The notes under the pieces are model-generated. The model worked only from the letters and a program-made list of their open reading frames with translations. It was not told the origin of the DNA and did not search any database. Both the position numbers and the translations under genes were made by a program. Below, one piece after another: positions 1 to 8,941 of a stretch of 42,316 nt of DNA; within the stretch, counting starts at the first letter, position 1; the number at the start of each line of letters is the position of its first letter. Source of the DNA: Deltaproteobacteria bacterium (lineage in GTDB: Bacteria > Myxococcota_A > UBA796 > SXON01); the NCBI GenBank assembly GCA_947486185.1, contig CANKTH010000036.1, positions 1 to 42,316 on the forward strand, written 5' to 3'.

Positions 1-1023
1 GCTCGGGACCATCGACAGCACCAGTCCGAGCTCAGCCTCGGCCTCGGGCGCGACAAAGCTCAGGTCGAGGCCCTTTGCCCAGGCCACCGCCGTCAGCTCC
101 TCGGAGCTCCAGCCCGGCGCCGGGTCCGCGTCGAGCTGAACACGGGCGGGCGTCGCGCCACCGGCGCGCTCGGCTAACCAACGAAGGGCCTGGTCCCTCA
201 GAGGGGGCACGTCGGGCCCATCGGGCCACCGAGCGCTCGGGTCCACGAGGCCCGGGCGAGCCACCGCCGACGCTCCGAGGCCGACACCCAGCACCACCAC
301 GGCCCAGGACATCGGCGTCGCCCCAGCCAGCATCAGGAGCGGCACAACCACGATCACGACCTGCTCCGGCCACCATGCGCCCACCAGCCCGAGGACCGCC
401 GCCTCCACCAGCCGCGCCACCGTCGCGCGGTCCCCCACGCGCAACAAGGTGAGCACCGCCAGGGTGCCCAGGAGCGCCCACCACGGTTGGCCGAGCTCCC
501 GCAGCGGCGGTACCGCCGGGGCGCCGACCGTGACGCCGAGGACCACGAGCACCAGCCCCGCGACCGCGAGCAAGGCACCCCTGCCTGCCCGCCCCGACGC
601 CAACACCCGCGCCGCGACGCGCGAACGCGGCTCCGGCTCGCCCAGGGCCAGGGATACGAAAGCGAGGCCCACAAGGCCGGGATCCAGGCTGTCTCGGCCC
701 AGGCTGAAGGCGAGCATCATTGTCGCGGCGGCCCAACCCGCCCGACGACCGCCGCGCGTCGCGGCCCCGGACCACGCCCCAGCCGCCGCCAGGAACCTAA
801 ACGGGAACCCGAGCATCGCCGAGCCCCACACGAGCCCGCAGGACTCCAGGACCCGCCCCTGCAACCCGGCCACAACGCCTGCGAGCCCTTCCGGAGGTTC
901 AATCAGTCGAAGCAGGTGCTGCGCCGACGCCACCCCCTCGACGCGCCCGGCCGCGGCCTCGACCACCGACCCCAGGAGGGCGAGCGCGACAAGCAGGATC
1001 CAGTCGAGCGGCCGACGCCTCAC
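1..1023 (-). CDS. Multi-pass membrane protein, C-terminus beyond the window edge
   Basis: An open frame runs from a GTG at 1023 to the window edge without a stop, so at least 341 residues are present and the C-terminus is missing. The start GTG overlaps the TGA of the upstream gene (GTGA), which indicates translational coupling. Translated by eye, it begins MRRRPLDWILLVALALLG, a positively charged N-terminus followed by a hydrophobic segment. It then shows several more Leu/Val/Ala/Gly-rich spans separated by short loops and ends in a more polar, probably periplasmic stretch (WSSEELTAVAWAKGLDLSF). The shape resembles polytopic envelope proteins. I recognise no family and assign no function. 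It is the third gene of a minus-strand group with the two genes at 1020-3692. Other frames here give arginine-rich, non-protein-like translations. Confidence 0.7.
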   Translation of the reverse strand, partial: MRRRPLDWILLVALALLGSVVEAAAGRVEGVASAQHLLRLIEPPEGLAGVVAGLQGRVLESCGLVWGSAMLGFPFRFLAAAGAWSGAATRGGRRAGWAAATMMLAFSLGRDSLDPGLVGLAFVSLALGEPEPRSRVAARVLASGRAGRGALLAVAGLVLVVLGVTVGAPAVPPLRELGQPWWALLGTLAVLTLLRVGDRATVARLVEAAVLGLVGAWWPEQVVIVVVPLLMLAGATPMSWAVVVLGVGLGASAVARPGLVDPSARWPDGPDVPPLRDQALRWLAERAGGATPARVQLDADPAPGWSSEELTAVAWAKGLDLSFVAPEAEAELGLVLSMVPS

Positions 1024-1688
1024 CACGCGGACTGGCAGAGCGTCAATCGGCTGTGGAAGGACATCGACAGGATATCGGTGAGGTCGGTGCCATCAAGGTC
1101 GGCTATCCGCGGCGCCTCGCGCCCCTCGATCACCACGTAATCAAAAAAGGGGCCGGCGGCGCCATCGCCGTAGACGAGCTCGTTGCCGTCCATCCCACGC
1201 TCGACGGTCTGCGTGGGACCGGCGGGGAAATCATCCAAAGTATCCTCAGCATCTTCGGGCTCGTCCGGATTGGACTCGTCCCAGGTCCTCGCGTCCGCCG
1301 GGGGAGGTGGCGAGGCGGTGAAGAGTGGGATTTCGCGCGGATAACGTAGAGAAACCAGGCCAAAGGCAACGTCCGCGACCGTGCTCGGGCTCCAGCCATG
1401 GAAGAGCACCATCAGGTCATGGGTGAGCCACGCGTGACCCAGCGCGTCGATGAGATCGTCCACGTCCAGCCCCTGCCAGGCTACGGTCGTGCCCGGCGGA
1501 GGTTCGGCCGGATCAAAAAAAGCAGGACTCTGACCGGCTACATGGCCAATCAGCAACGTAGCGGGAGTCGCGATCAGACCCTCACCCACCAGGGAACGGA
1601 GCGCCGCCGCGAGCTCTCCGGCGCTAGCCCGTTGCTCTCGGGCGATTGCAATATGGCTCACGACAACGAGGCCCACTCCGGCTCCCAC
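1020..1688 (-). CDS. Hypothetical N-terminally anchored protein
   Basis: This 222-residue protein starts at a GTG, and an in-frame stop lies three codons upstream, so the start can hardly be further out. Residues 2-15 (GAGVGLVVVSHIAI) are hydrophobic and could be a short membrane anchor or uncleaved signal. The body (about 20-120) contains a helix-rich segment with LVGEGL and LIDALGHAWLTHDLMVLFHGW. Residues 130-170 are Pro/Asp/Glu-rich and probably disordered. The C-terminus returns to mixed sequence. No known motif was recognised. The gene lies 63 bp downstream of the GT-C-like membrane protein and overlaps the start of the next gene by 4 bp, so the three are likely co-transcribed. Function unknown. 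Confidence 0.65.
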   Translation of the reverse strand: MGAGVGLVVVSHIAIAREQRASAGELAAALRSLVGEGLIATPATLLIGHVAGQSPAFFDPAEPPPGTTVAWQGLDVDDLIDALGHAWLTHDLMVLFHGWSPSTVADVAFGLVSLRYPREIPLFTASPPPPADARTWDESNPDEPEDAEDTLDDFPAGPTQTVERGMDGNELVYGDGAAGPFFDYVVIEGREAPRIADLDGTDLTDILSMSFHSRLTLCQSAW

Positions 1689-1751
1689 GGTGGTCTATCC
1701 GGGCAACGACCGATGGGCCTCCTCCGATGTGCGGAGCCCCGCGGCGGGGCT

Positions 1752-3692
1752 TCAGCGGCCCTCCGGCCCTTCGGGCGCATCCGCGCCGCCGGCGCCACCG
1801 GGCGCATCTGGACCGCCCGCTCCATTCCCGGGCTTCTTGCCCCCCTCTTCCTCGCCCTCGGCCGGTTTGGGCCGTGGGACCGAAAACACCGGCCCCTGGG
1901 GCCGCGGTGACTGTATCGGCAGGTCCGGGCCATTTCGGAAGAGTGATGTCGGCCACGCGAACGGCGAGAAGGTCACGCTGGTCTCGCCGCTCCACTTTCG
2001 GGCGTCCCAGACCTTGGCGGCGCCCGTGCTCCGCAGCGGTGGGCCGAAGAGCGTGGTAAAGATCAGGTCATAAGCGGCGAGCTGCCCCTTCATAACCACC
2101 GGGAAGTACTCCCGGTTGAGCACCCAGATCGTGGCCCCTTCGTCGATGAGCTCCTGGAGATCCTGCGCTTCGAAGTCGAACACTCCGTCCGTGAGCTCCG
2201 CCATCTCCAACCGCTGCATCTCCGCCAGAATGGAGTTCGCCGCGACTCGGCGGTCCCACTCGGCCGGTCGGACCCGGCTGACCCACATCGCATGGCCACG
2301 AAGCAGCTTTTTCTTGTGCGAAAACTGGTAGATGAGGTGCGCTTGATCGCTCGCGACCTTCGGCGCGAGCGGCGGCTCGACGAGCACATCTCCCGGCAGC
2401 TCCGCGAGGCCCGCGTAGAAGCTGTGAGGTACCTCGGCTCGGGTGAACTGAGCGTGCCACGGCGCCCCCTGAAGCTCCAACTGTAGGGGCACGGAGAGCG
2501 CCAGGCCCGCCAACACCAGCGCGCGCCGACGGCCGCTCGCGGCGCCCCACCCGGCGTTCAGGAGCCGTTGAACTCCCATCGCCGCGAGGGTGGTCAAGGC
2601 CAGATTGAGCACGACAACGTGCCGATAGGGCCACCAGAAGCGACGGAGCGGGGCGGCCAGCCCGTAGACCGCCTCGTACGGCCCGAAGGCCGGTAAAGAG
2701 CCCGCCATCAACCCCGCAAAAAGCACCACCACCGCGAGGAGTCCCCGAGCCATCCAGTCGCGCTCACACCGAACCCGCCACAGGGCCACCATCGCAAAGA
2801 TACAGGTAGAAAGCGGAAGCGCCCTCCCTGCGTGCCGGCCGCCCTGGACCAGGAAGGGTATCGCGGGCCAGGTGCTGTCCCCGTCACACTCCGGGTGCGG
2901 GAAGACCTCCTCGGCCGTACCCGGGATCGACCGCCAGTTATCCAGGAACACCCACAAGAGCGGACCAGTGAGGGCGAGCGTGGTCGCGACAAAGATCGCC
3001 AAAGCGCGCCATGGCACCGAGCGGTGATGCCAGAGCCGAACCGCGAGCAGCACCGCACCGGCCAACACCCCGAAAAAGGCGTAATACCAATAAAATAGCG
3101 CCGCCGCCGAGAGCATCACGCCGGCGCCTACCGCACGCCGGGGCGCCGCTTGATCGTCCGGCGCATCCAGCAGCCGTATCCACAAGGCAAGGAAAAAAGC
3201 CAACCAACAGAAGCTGACCTGCGAGAAGCGCCCCGCGCCGAGCTCGTGCACCGCGTAGAGGAGCAGCGTGCTCGTAGGTGCCGCGGCCAACGCAGCTTCC
3301 GGAGAGGCGCGGCACGCGCGCGCGAGGCTGTAGGCAGCCAGCCCGTTGAGCAGGAGGATGAGGCAGAGGTGGACGTTGGAGGCGAGAGGCCAGCCAAAGA
3401 GCAGGTGCCAGGGGGCATACAGGAAGCCTTCGCTACCGTTGCCCGCGAGCCACGGCGCATCGCCGACAGGCCAGTAATATCGATCGTTATGGAGGATGCT
3501 CCCGCCGCTCGTCACCTGCTCGGCCACCCAGACGAGGAGCCAGTGGTTCGACAGGCAGTCGGGATGGATGAAGTTGCAGATGATCGTGTCGCTCGGCGAG
3601 AACGCCGCCGGGCCGACCGCAGCTACCGTCGCGAGCGCTGCCAGCAGACCCGCCAGGGCCAACCCGAGGCGCGGACTCCAACTCACCGACAC
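1752..3692 (-). CDS. Polytopic membrane protein, GT-C/YfhO-like
   Basis: This 646-residue integral membrane protein has a first membrane span at about 8-28, then a polar loop (residues 35-95) containing NHWLLVWVAEQ and YYWPVGDAPW. About ten further hydrophobic spans follow up to about residue 420, then a soluble periplasmic domain. This layout is that of GT-C glycosyltransferases and the YfhO family, which use lipid-linked sugar donors. It shares its architecture with the protein at 22345-24021, which suggests paralogy. The last 55 residues are Pro/Gly/Glu-rich, low in complexity and probably disordered, which is unusual for the fold. The GTG start is chosen because GGAGGGG lies 4-10 bp upstream. 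Donor and acceptor cannot be deduced. Family assignment is from architecture, so moderate. Confidence 0.75.
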   Translation of the reverse strand: MSVSWSPRLGLALAGLLAALATVAAVGPAAFSPSDTIICNFIHPDCLSNHWLLVWVAEQVTSGGSILHNDRYYWPVGDAPWLAGNGSEGFLYAPWHLLFGWPLASNVHLCLILLLNGLAAYSLARACRASPEAALAAAPTSTLLLYAVHELGAGRFSQVSFCWLAFFLALWIRLLDAPDDQAAPRRAVGAGVMLSAAALFYWYYAFFGVLAGAVLLAVRLWHHRSVPWRALAIFVATTLALTGPLLWVFLDNWRSIPGTAEEVFPHPECDGDSTWPAIPFLVQGGRHAGRALPLSTCIFAMVALWRVRCERDWMARGLLAVVVLFAGLMAGSLPAFGPYEAVYGLAAPLRRFWWPYRHVVVLNLALTTLAAMGVQRLLNAGWGAASGRRRALVLAGLALSVPLQLELQGAPWHAQFTRAEVPHSFYAGLAELPGDVLVEPPLAPKVASDQAHLIYQFSHKKKLLRGHAMWVSRVRPAEWDRRVAANSILAEMQRLEMAELTDGVFDFEAQDLQELIDEGATIWVLNREYFPVVMKGQLAAYDLIFTTLFGPPLRSTGAAKVWDARKWSGETSVTFSPFAWPTSLFRNGPDLPIQSPRPQGPVFSVPRPKPAEGEEEGGKKPGNGAGGPDAPGGAGGADAPEGPEGR

Positions 3693-3735
3693 CGGGCCCC
3701 TCCGACCTCGACCGGACCCGGCGTCGCGCCCCGAT

Positions 3736-3771
3736 CCGGCGCCTTACCCATCGTCGCTGAGGCGGCGCCGG
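3736..3771. terminator. GC-rich inverted repeat after the barrel gene
   Basis: An 8-bp perfect inverted repeat (CCGGCGCC at 3736-3743, GGCGCCGG at 3764-3771) with a 20-nt loop lies in the 114-bp gap between the barrel gene, which ends at 3807, and the GT-C-like gene, which starts at 3692 on the same strand. No U-tract follows on the minus strand, so it is at best a weak or Rho-assisted terminator. Confidence 0.3.
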
Positions 3772-3806
3772 TCACCGTTGTCGTCAGCCGAGAGCCCCCA
3801 CATTTC

Positions 3807-5309
3807 CTAGAACCTCGCCCGTAACATCAGGTTGAAGCCCAGCTCATTCCGTTCGTTCGCGGGTGCCAACGTCCGGGTGCCGGTGTCGCCGCCGGAGGCC
3901 GTGCTATAGGTAGAACGGTTGTTATCCACCGTGTACAACACCTCGGCGACCGCGACCGTCGAGGGGGTGATGTCCCACTGCAGGCCCACGACCGAGGAGA
4001 GCAACGCGAGCGCTCCCTGGCCGGCCGGCGTGTGCTCCTTGTCTCGCTCGCTGTACTGGACGTAGGTGGACCCTGTCGCCGCACAATCGCCGGTTCCACC
4101 GGTACAGTACGAGGCTGGAAGCATGTAGCCGACACCCAGCGACGGGGCGATGTGCGCCTCCGGGAACCAATGGGACACGTAGGCTCGCACGTACTCCTGC
4201 GAGCTGATCTCCACGGTCTCGTGGTTGATCGCGTAACCCGAGGTGATACCAGGAATATTGAAAAGGATGTACGGGAGATCCTTGTGTACCAGGTCCAGCC
4301 CGACCTCGGTGGTGCTCGCCACGAGGGTCATCTGAACGTCACCCGCGATCGCCTTCTCGATGATGTCCCGGGTCTGGCCCTCGTCGGCTGGATCGATCAG
4401 GTTGTGGGCGAGGACGTTGACCTCGGCCTGCACAAGGAACGCCACCCCGTCGATCTGGCGGTGAGAGATGTAGCTGTCGCGCACGAACTCCGGCGCGTTC
4501 CGGTAGAGCTTCAGCTCGTTGGAGGTGGCGAAGTTCACATCGTCGTTGGTGCGGAAGCCGATCTGCGCGGAGGCGCCCATCGCGTTGATCGGGGCGTTGT
4601 AGAGGGGGCTGGTGACGCTCGACACATTGGTGAGCTGGCCCTGCTGGAAGGTGCCAGCCCCGCCTTCGAGGCGAAGATGGCTCCCAATTTCGCCACCGAG
4701 GCCGAACAGAGATCCAAAATAGGCCTGATTACGCTTCTCCCCCGTTTCGGGGTTGGTCCAGTCGCCCACAGCGGTCTTCACGCCGGCAAAGGCGTAAAAA
4801 TCTCCGTTCTGGTACTGAAGGCGCACACCCGGCGCGGCGGAGGGGTCGAAGGAGTAAATCTGTCGCCCGCCCCACGTGAGATCGTAGGAATAGCCGAGGC
4901 GGAACCGGTTGGCGTCGATGACGTAGCCGGTCAAGGAGACGGTGTGATCCTCACGCGCTCCCAACGAGCGGATCACGCGTATGTAGGTGCCGTCGTCCTG
5001 TACGTCCACCGAGGGTTTTGAGCTGTCGGGGTTGAGCACCGGCGCGAGCCTGAGCACGAACGCGGCCTCGGTCATCCAGCCGTTGGTGAAGCCGTCGTCT
5101 TTTCGGTAGAGAACGAGGTGCGTCGCGGACAGATCGTCCGTGAAGCGGGTCTCGTACGTCTCGAAGAAGGTGTTGTTGCCACGCTGCACGAAGTTGGGCG
5201 CCGGGCTGTAAGCCTCCGGGCCTGCCAACACATTGGTCTCCTCGAAGGAAGACACGATCCATGTGTCGACAAAGTCGCTGGCGAGGGCGGAGAGACTGAG
5301 GAGGATCAT
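3807..5309 (-). CDS. Outer-membrane beta-barrel protein
   Basis: This is a 500-residue exported protein. The frame is open further upstream, but the preceding residues are arginine-rich and overlap the upstream gene. The ATG at 5309 gives a short hydrophobic signal sequence (MILLSLSALAS) and overlaps the upstream stop as ATGA. The mature protein shows alternating polar/aromatic beta-strands throughout, for example RFRLGYSYDLTWGGRQIYSF and VRLQYQNGDFYAFAGV. It ends in LGFNLMLRARF; a C-terminal Phe with alternating hydrophobics is the classic beta-signal read by the Bam complex. It is the third gene of a coupled trio with a 5'-nucleotidase-type lipoprotein and an OB-like lipoprotein, so it may be their outer-membrane partner or a nucleoside/phosphate channel. 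That role is inferred from context only. Specific family not recognised. Confidence 0.75.
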   Translation of the reverse strand: MILLSLSALASDFVDTWIVSSFEETNVLAGPEAYSPAPNFVQRGNNTFFETYETRFTDDLSATHLVLYRKDDGFTNGWMTEAAFVLRLAPVLNPDSSKPSVDVQDDGTYIRVIRSLGAREDHTVSLTGYVIDANRFRLGYSYDLTWGGRQIYSFDPSAAPGVRLQYQNGDFYAFAGVKTAVGDWTNPETGEKRNQAYFGSLFGLGGEIGSHLRLEGGAGTFQQGQLTNVSSVTSPLYNAPINAMGASAQIGFRTNDDVNFATSNELKLYRNAPEFVRDSYISHRQIDGVAFLVQAEVNVLAHNLIDPADEGQTRDIIEKAIAGDVQMTLVASTTEVGLDLVHKDLPYILFNIPGITSGYAINHETVEISSQEYVRAYVSHWFPEAHIAPSLGVGYMLPASYCTGGTGDCAATGSTYVQYSERDKEHTPAGQGALALLSSVVGLQWDITPSTVAVAEVLYTVDNNRSTYSTASGGDTGTRTLAPANERNELGFNLMLRARF

Positions 5310-6397
5310 CGAGAAACCTTCGGAGAGGCAGGCGGGCGAGCCGGGCCAGCCGTGTTGAGGACGATGTCGTCGGCGTCCGTGATGACCAGGATGGGATCGC
5401 CGTAGATCTCCTTGAGCTGCCCGGTCAGGTTCACGACCTGCCCGGCGTGGTCGGGCGGGTAGAAGTCGGGCGCCGTCGCGTTGGACACCACAAGATAGGT
5501 GCACTCACCGACGGTCACCGGCCACTCCGCGTAGTCCGTGAACTTTTCGCTGTACTCGGCGTTCTGCATGAAGTCCGCAGGGATGGTGCCTGAAGTGATG
5601 TGGACCTGGCTGCCTTCGGCCCCCTCGATCGCGGTCTCGGTACAATCGCTGGCGTCGTCCAACTCCACCATCGGCGGTAAGTCGTACTTTGACCCTGCTT
5701 CGACCTCGATCGTCGGAAAGGAGAGCTGGGTGGTGGCGAGGTACTCCTGGTTGTTGCCGGTGAGCAACGTGAGGCGCGCCCCAGGCTGAATCTCTTCGTC
5801 GGGCCGGCCAAAGGTGTAGACGTACACGCCGTTGTAGCCGCCCACCGGATCGGCCGCGTCAGTCGCCCAGAAGCCCGCGGCGTCCAGCGCAGTCACGATG
5901 ACCTGCCGATCGCTGAGTCGCAGCTCGGCGAACTCACGATCGAGGTTGTTGGTCTCGTGGTCGTCATTGAGCTGCATCTCGCGAATGGTCGGGAAGGCGA
6001 AATTCAGCTGCTCGGATACCCCTACGGTAAAGGAGGTCTCCCGCCCGTTGTCTCCGATGTCGTCGCTCGCCCAGATCCGGGTGGGCCCGAAGGCATAACG
6101 GAACTCCAACTCGCCCGTCCAGACACCGCCCTGCATCTGGATACGCGTCTCACCCTCAATCTTTCCAGGGCGCACCTTGAGGAGCAGCGTACCGTCCAGG
6201 GGGTGCGGCTGCTGCTCCCTGTCGAGGGTGCGCACCGTAATGGGCACCTTGAACGCCTCCAAGGGGAACGGTAACGGAGCCTCGGGCGTGCCCACCGTCT
6301 CGGTGCCGAGCTCGACCTGGATGAACGTGGGCTCGGGCCGGAGCTGCCCGGCGCCTCCGCTACACCCGAGCAGGCCTGCCAAGAACGACGCGCGCAT
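5306..6397 (-). CDS. Lipoprotein with OB-fold-like segments
   Basis: This 363-residue lipoprotein begins MRASFLAGLLGCSGG. The lipobox LLGC puts the acylated Cys at residue 12. Residues about 15-130 look like an all-beta domain. Residues about 175-235 (GVYVYTFGRPDEEIQPGARLTLL, then a short strand pair) resemble the OB-fold found in secreted nucleases and 5'-nucleotidase-linked proteins, where the pattern is G(V/F)YV..., GxxLxLxG, EYxxxTQL. A second OB-like piece closes the protein (VVNLTGQLKEIYGDPILVI). Its ATG overlaps the upstream nucleotidase stop by one base (TGATG), and its own stop overlaps the barrel gene's ATG, so all three are coupled. A nucleic-acid or nucleotide-binding accessory role is an inference from fold resemblance and neighbours. 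No catalytic motif is seen. Confidence 0.7.
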   Translation of the reverse strand: MRASFLAGLLGCSGGAGQLRPEPTFIQVELGTETVGTPEAPLPFPLEAFKVPITVRTLDREQQPHPLDGTLLLKVRPGKIEGETRIQMQGGVWTGELEFRYAFGPTRIWASDDIGDNGRETSFTVGVSEQLNFAFPTIREMQLNDDHETNNLDREFAELRLSDRQVIVTALDAAGFWATDAADPVGGYNGVYVYTFGRPDEEIQPGARLTLLTGNNQEYLATTQLSFPTIEVEAGSKYDLPPMVELDDASDCTETAIEGAEGSQVHITSGTIPADFMQNAEYSEKFTDYAEWPVTVGECTYLVVSNATAPDFYPPDHAGQVVNLTGQLKEIYGDPILVITDADDIVLNTAGPARPPASPKVSR

Positions 6398-8064
6398 CAG
6401 TACACCACCTGGATGCGCCCGTCTTCCTGACAGACACCCGCCTGGGGCAAGGTCGCGTAGCTCACGATCGCCTCGAGCACGACGTCCCGTATCGAGATGC
6501 CGGTGTCAAACTGGGTGGTGTTCCGCTCCAACACATCGAAGCCCGAGCCGCCGCGCGCGATGTAGTTGTTGGTGGCCAACTCGTAGGTGCCGTCGGGAGA
6601 GACCGGCGCGCCGTTGATCCGGATATCTTCAGCCACCTGATTGCCACAATCCATGGTGAACTCCACACCGGCAACCTGGGCCTGGGAGCTGCACCCGCGC
6701 TCCGACGAGCGGCTCGTGACATAGTCGAGCAGCTCCTGGACCTCGCGCCCCGACAGGAACATGGTGGTGATGGTGTTGTCGAAGGGCATCGCGTTGTAGA
6801 GGGAGTCCAGCGTGATGTCCCCTGCAGGGATATCCGCCCGGATGCCAAGGGTGTTGGTGAGGGCGAACTCGGTCTCGACGCCGGGATAAGCGCGCATCGC
6901 CTCGGCGGTCAGGTTGCCCAGCATCGAGTCGCCGCCGGTGCTCCCGTAACGAAGCAGGGTCTCATTGGCATAACCGAGGACCTGTGACAGGTTGTAGTCG
7001 TAGTCGAGCTGCTCCTGGTACTCCTGGAGGATCTCCCAAACCGCGGGGTCCTTCGCGACGCTCGCGTCGACCGGGAAGAGCTCGTAGTCGTGGCTCACGA
7101 TCGCGCCGTCCTTGACCACGATGTCGAGCCGGCCGACAAACTTGGCGAAGGCCCCCGAGTGACACACCACGATGCGCTTGCCCGTCACCTCATTGGTGAC
7201 GACCAGCGGCGGATCGATCGCGACGTGATGATGACCGCCGAGGATGAGGTCGATCTCGGGGAACTGGCGCGCGATCTCGATGTCGTCGTCGAGGCCCATG
7301 TGGCTCACGATCACGATGATATCGGCGCCTTCGGCGCGGAGCAGGGCGGCCTGACTGGGGATGACATCCCCGATCTCCAGCACCTTGATGTCCATCGAGT
7401 TGGACTCGTCGTAGATGGAGTTGAGCGAGGAGAGGTTGGCGAGGCCGATCACCCCGACACGGAGGCCGTCCATGTCATAGATGACCGATGGTAGGACGAG
7501 ATCCTGGAGCGCCGCAACATACGGAAGCTCACTGTTCTCGAACTGATAGTTGGCGGCGAGCAGCGGGAAGGCGGCGGCGCCGGCGATCTGTTCGGCGAGG
7601 TTGGGGGCCCCCGCGTCGAACTCGTGGTTGGCGATCACCGCTCCGTCGAGGCCTGCTTCGGACAACGCCCGAAACTCGGCCTCGCCGCTGAACTCGTTGA
7701 AGACGATCGCGCCCTGGAAGGAGTCACCTGAGTCGAGGTGGAGCACCCGCCCCGCGTTGGCCCGCTCCCGCTTGAGCAGGGTCGCGACCTCCGCCATACC
7801 GCCGAAAGGCCCGGCGTCCCCCTCGAGGCCGAGGGACTCGTCGGTGAAGGAGGGCTCAAAGTTGTACTCAAAAACTCGGCTGTGAATGTCCGAGGTGTGC
7901 AGGAAGGTCATACGGACCGCCTGCCCGGCTACGTCGGGCGCGCTCCCCTCGGTGAGCGTGGGCAAAAAACAGCCGCCGAGCGTGAGGAGCGCGACCAGGC
8001 ACCCCGGCGCGCGAGACACCCGGCGCCCGCGGGAGGAGGCTGATAAAAGCTCTAAAATCAGCAA
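6397..8064 (-). CDS. 5'-nucleotidase / 2',3'-cyclic phosphodiesterase family lipoprotein
   Basis: This 555-residue metallophosphoesterase of the UshA/CpdB family hydrolyses nucleotides or related phosphoesters in the periplasm or at the cell surface. The lipobox LTLGGC puts the lipidated Cys at residue 32. The N-terminal calcineurin-like domain carries every metal-ligand motif: LHTSDIHS (D59, H61), DSGDSFQG (D111-G118), ANHEFD (N146, H147), SHMG (H255) and GGHHH (276-280). The C-terminal 5'-nucleotidase domain has GNLTAEAMRAY, TNTLGIRADI, a MPFDNT loop and NYIARGGSGFDVL, as in substrate-binding domains of the family. Usual length is 500-650 aa. It heads a translationally coupled trio with an OB-like lipoprotein and an outer-membrane barrel, unlike the usual stand-alone ushA. 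The exact substrate cannot be read from sequence. Confidence 0.93.
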   Translation of the reverse strand: MLILELLSASSRGRRVSRAPGCLVALLTLGGCFLPTLTEGSAPDVAGQAVRMTFLHTSDIHSRVFEYNFEPSFTDESLGLEGDAGPFGGMAEVATLLKRERANAGRVLHLDSGDSFQGAIVFNEFSGEAEFRALSEAGLDGAVIANHEFDAGAPNLAEQIAGAAAFPLLAANYQFENSELPYVAALQDLVLPSVIYDMDGLRVGVIGLANLSSLNSIYDESNSMDIKVLEIGDVIPSQAALLRAEGADIIVIVSHMGLDDDIEIARQFPEIDLILGGHHHVAIDPPLVVTNEVTGKRIVVCHSGAFAKFVGRLDIVVKDGAIVSHDYELFPVDASVAKDPAVWEILQEYQEQLDYDYNLSQVLGYANETLLRYGSTGGDSMLGNLTAEAMRAYPGVETEFALTNTLGIRADIPAGDITLDSLYNAMPFDNTITTMFLSGREVQELLDYVTSRSSERGCSSQAQVAGVEFTMDCGNQVAEDIRINGAPVSPDGTYELATNNYIARGGSGFDVLERNTTQFDTGISIRDVVLEAIVSYATLPQAGVCQEDGRIQVVY

Positions 8065-8082
8065 ACGTCGCCTCCGTGGGCC

Positions 8083-8104
8083 GGCCCGCCCTAATCGGGC
8101 GGCC
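8083..8104. terminator. GC-rich hairpin between the AAA+ gene and the nucleotidase gene
   Basis: GGCCCGCCC-TAATC-GGGCGGCC forms an 8-9 bp stem with one bulge. It lies in the 82-bp gap downstream of the AAA+ gene stop at 8147 and upstream of the nucleotidase start. No U-run follows on the minus strand, so efficient intrinsic termination is doubtful. Confidence 0.35.
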
Positions 8105-8146
8105 TGCGTGGGGCAAGGCGCCAGCCGCGCACAGACCCCTGGCCGA

Positions 8147-8941
8147 TCAGCGCCGCTGGGCGTGGGTCACGCGATAGTCCTCACCACCCACCGTAATCAT
8201 CGTATTGCTCTCTTTGAGCCTTGAGAAGATTCGGTCGCCCAGGCGCTCGGAGAGGCTCTCGAGCCCGGGTAGCGCCAGCGTGGCCGCCGCGGGTTGGGCG
8301 CGCCGCGTGAGCGGGTAATTGGTCGTCGCCAGCAAGGTGCCGCGCGCGTTGTACCGCCGGGTGATGATCTCATCGAGCACGGCGACCTCGAACTCCGTCC
8401 GCCGACCCTTCCCGAGCTCGTCCACCGCCAGCACGGGCACGCGTACGAGCGGGGTGAGCGTGGTCGCCTCGCTCTCTTTCCGGTCAAAACCTTCCTTGAT
8501 GCTTGAGATCAGGTGCGTGAACTCCACGAAACGGCACGAGACCCCGTGCTGGAAGATCAGCTCACGTAAAACCGCCGAGAGAAGATGCGTCTTCCCGCGC
8601 CCAGGCTCTCCCGACAGGATCAACCCTGCGTTCTCTTCGCCCGGGCGATAGCGATCCAGCCAGTTCCGGCACATCGTCCAACCCGCACGTGCGTCCGGCA
8701 GGTCGGTGCGGAAGGTGGCCATCGTGCTCTCGGCGTAACGAGCCGGGATCTGGGCGCGATTGTAGAGGATCACGCGGTCAGGGATCTTCTGGCACCGACA
8801 GCGCCCGACCCGCTGGACCCCGCGCATCTCCAAGGTCCGCCGGCCGGTCCCTTCACAAAAGGCGCACACCGGGCCGGGCACCACCCGCGCCACGGCGCGC
8901 TCCCCCACGGGCTCGACGGTATAGCCCTCACGCTCCACCAT
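8147..8941 (-). CDS. DnaC/IstB-like AAA+ ATPase with N-terminal Cys cluster
   Basis: This 264-residue protein is of the DnaC/DnaI/IstB helicase-loader class. The ATG at 8941 is used because further upstream the frame runs through the preceding gene. A zinc-binding-type cluster is visible near the N-terminus (CAFC at 26-29 and CRC at 48-50), as in DnaI-like loaders. Walker A is GEPGRGKTH (111-119), Walker B is LAVDELG (D174, E175), sensor 1 is LLATTNYPL (203-211), and an arginine-bearing GDRIFSRLKE follows near the C-terminus. It overlaps the upstream gene by 14 bp. IstB proteins belong to IS21 transposons, but no istA transposase or terminal repeats are seen. A chromosomal loader paired with the upstream protein is therefore preferred. 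It probably loads the replicative helicase or acts in repair; this is inferred. Confidence 0.85.
   Translation of the reverse strand: MVEREGYTVEPVGERAVARVVPGPVCAFCEGTGRRTLEMRGVQRVGRCRCQKIPDRVILYNRAQIPARYAESTMATFRTDLPDARAGWTMCRNWLDRYRPGEENAGLILSGEPGRGKTHLLSAVLRELIFQHGVSCRFVEFTHLISSIKEGFDRKESEATTLTPLVRVPVLAVDELGKGRRTEFEVAVLDEIITRRYNARGTLLATTNYPLTRRAQPAAATLALPGLESLSERLGDRIFSRLKESNTMITVGGEDYRVTHAQRR

Noticed and set aside
3150..3824. 224-codon plus-strand frame opposite the GT-C-like gene, and other long antisense frames (for example 449-1140, 4032-5021, 16053-17072, 20281-21720)
   Set aside because: Arg/Pro/His-rich translations without motifs. The opposite strand has membrane spans or family motifs in each case.
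8147..8941. IstB of an IS21 insertion sequence
   Set aside because: No istA, no terminal inverted repeats and no target duplication are visible. The N-terminal Cys cluster and the overlapping partner gene fit a chromosomal loader better.
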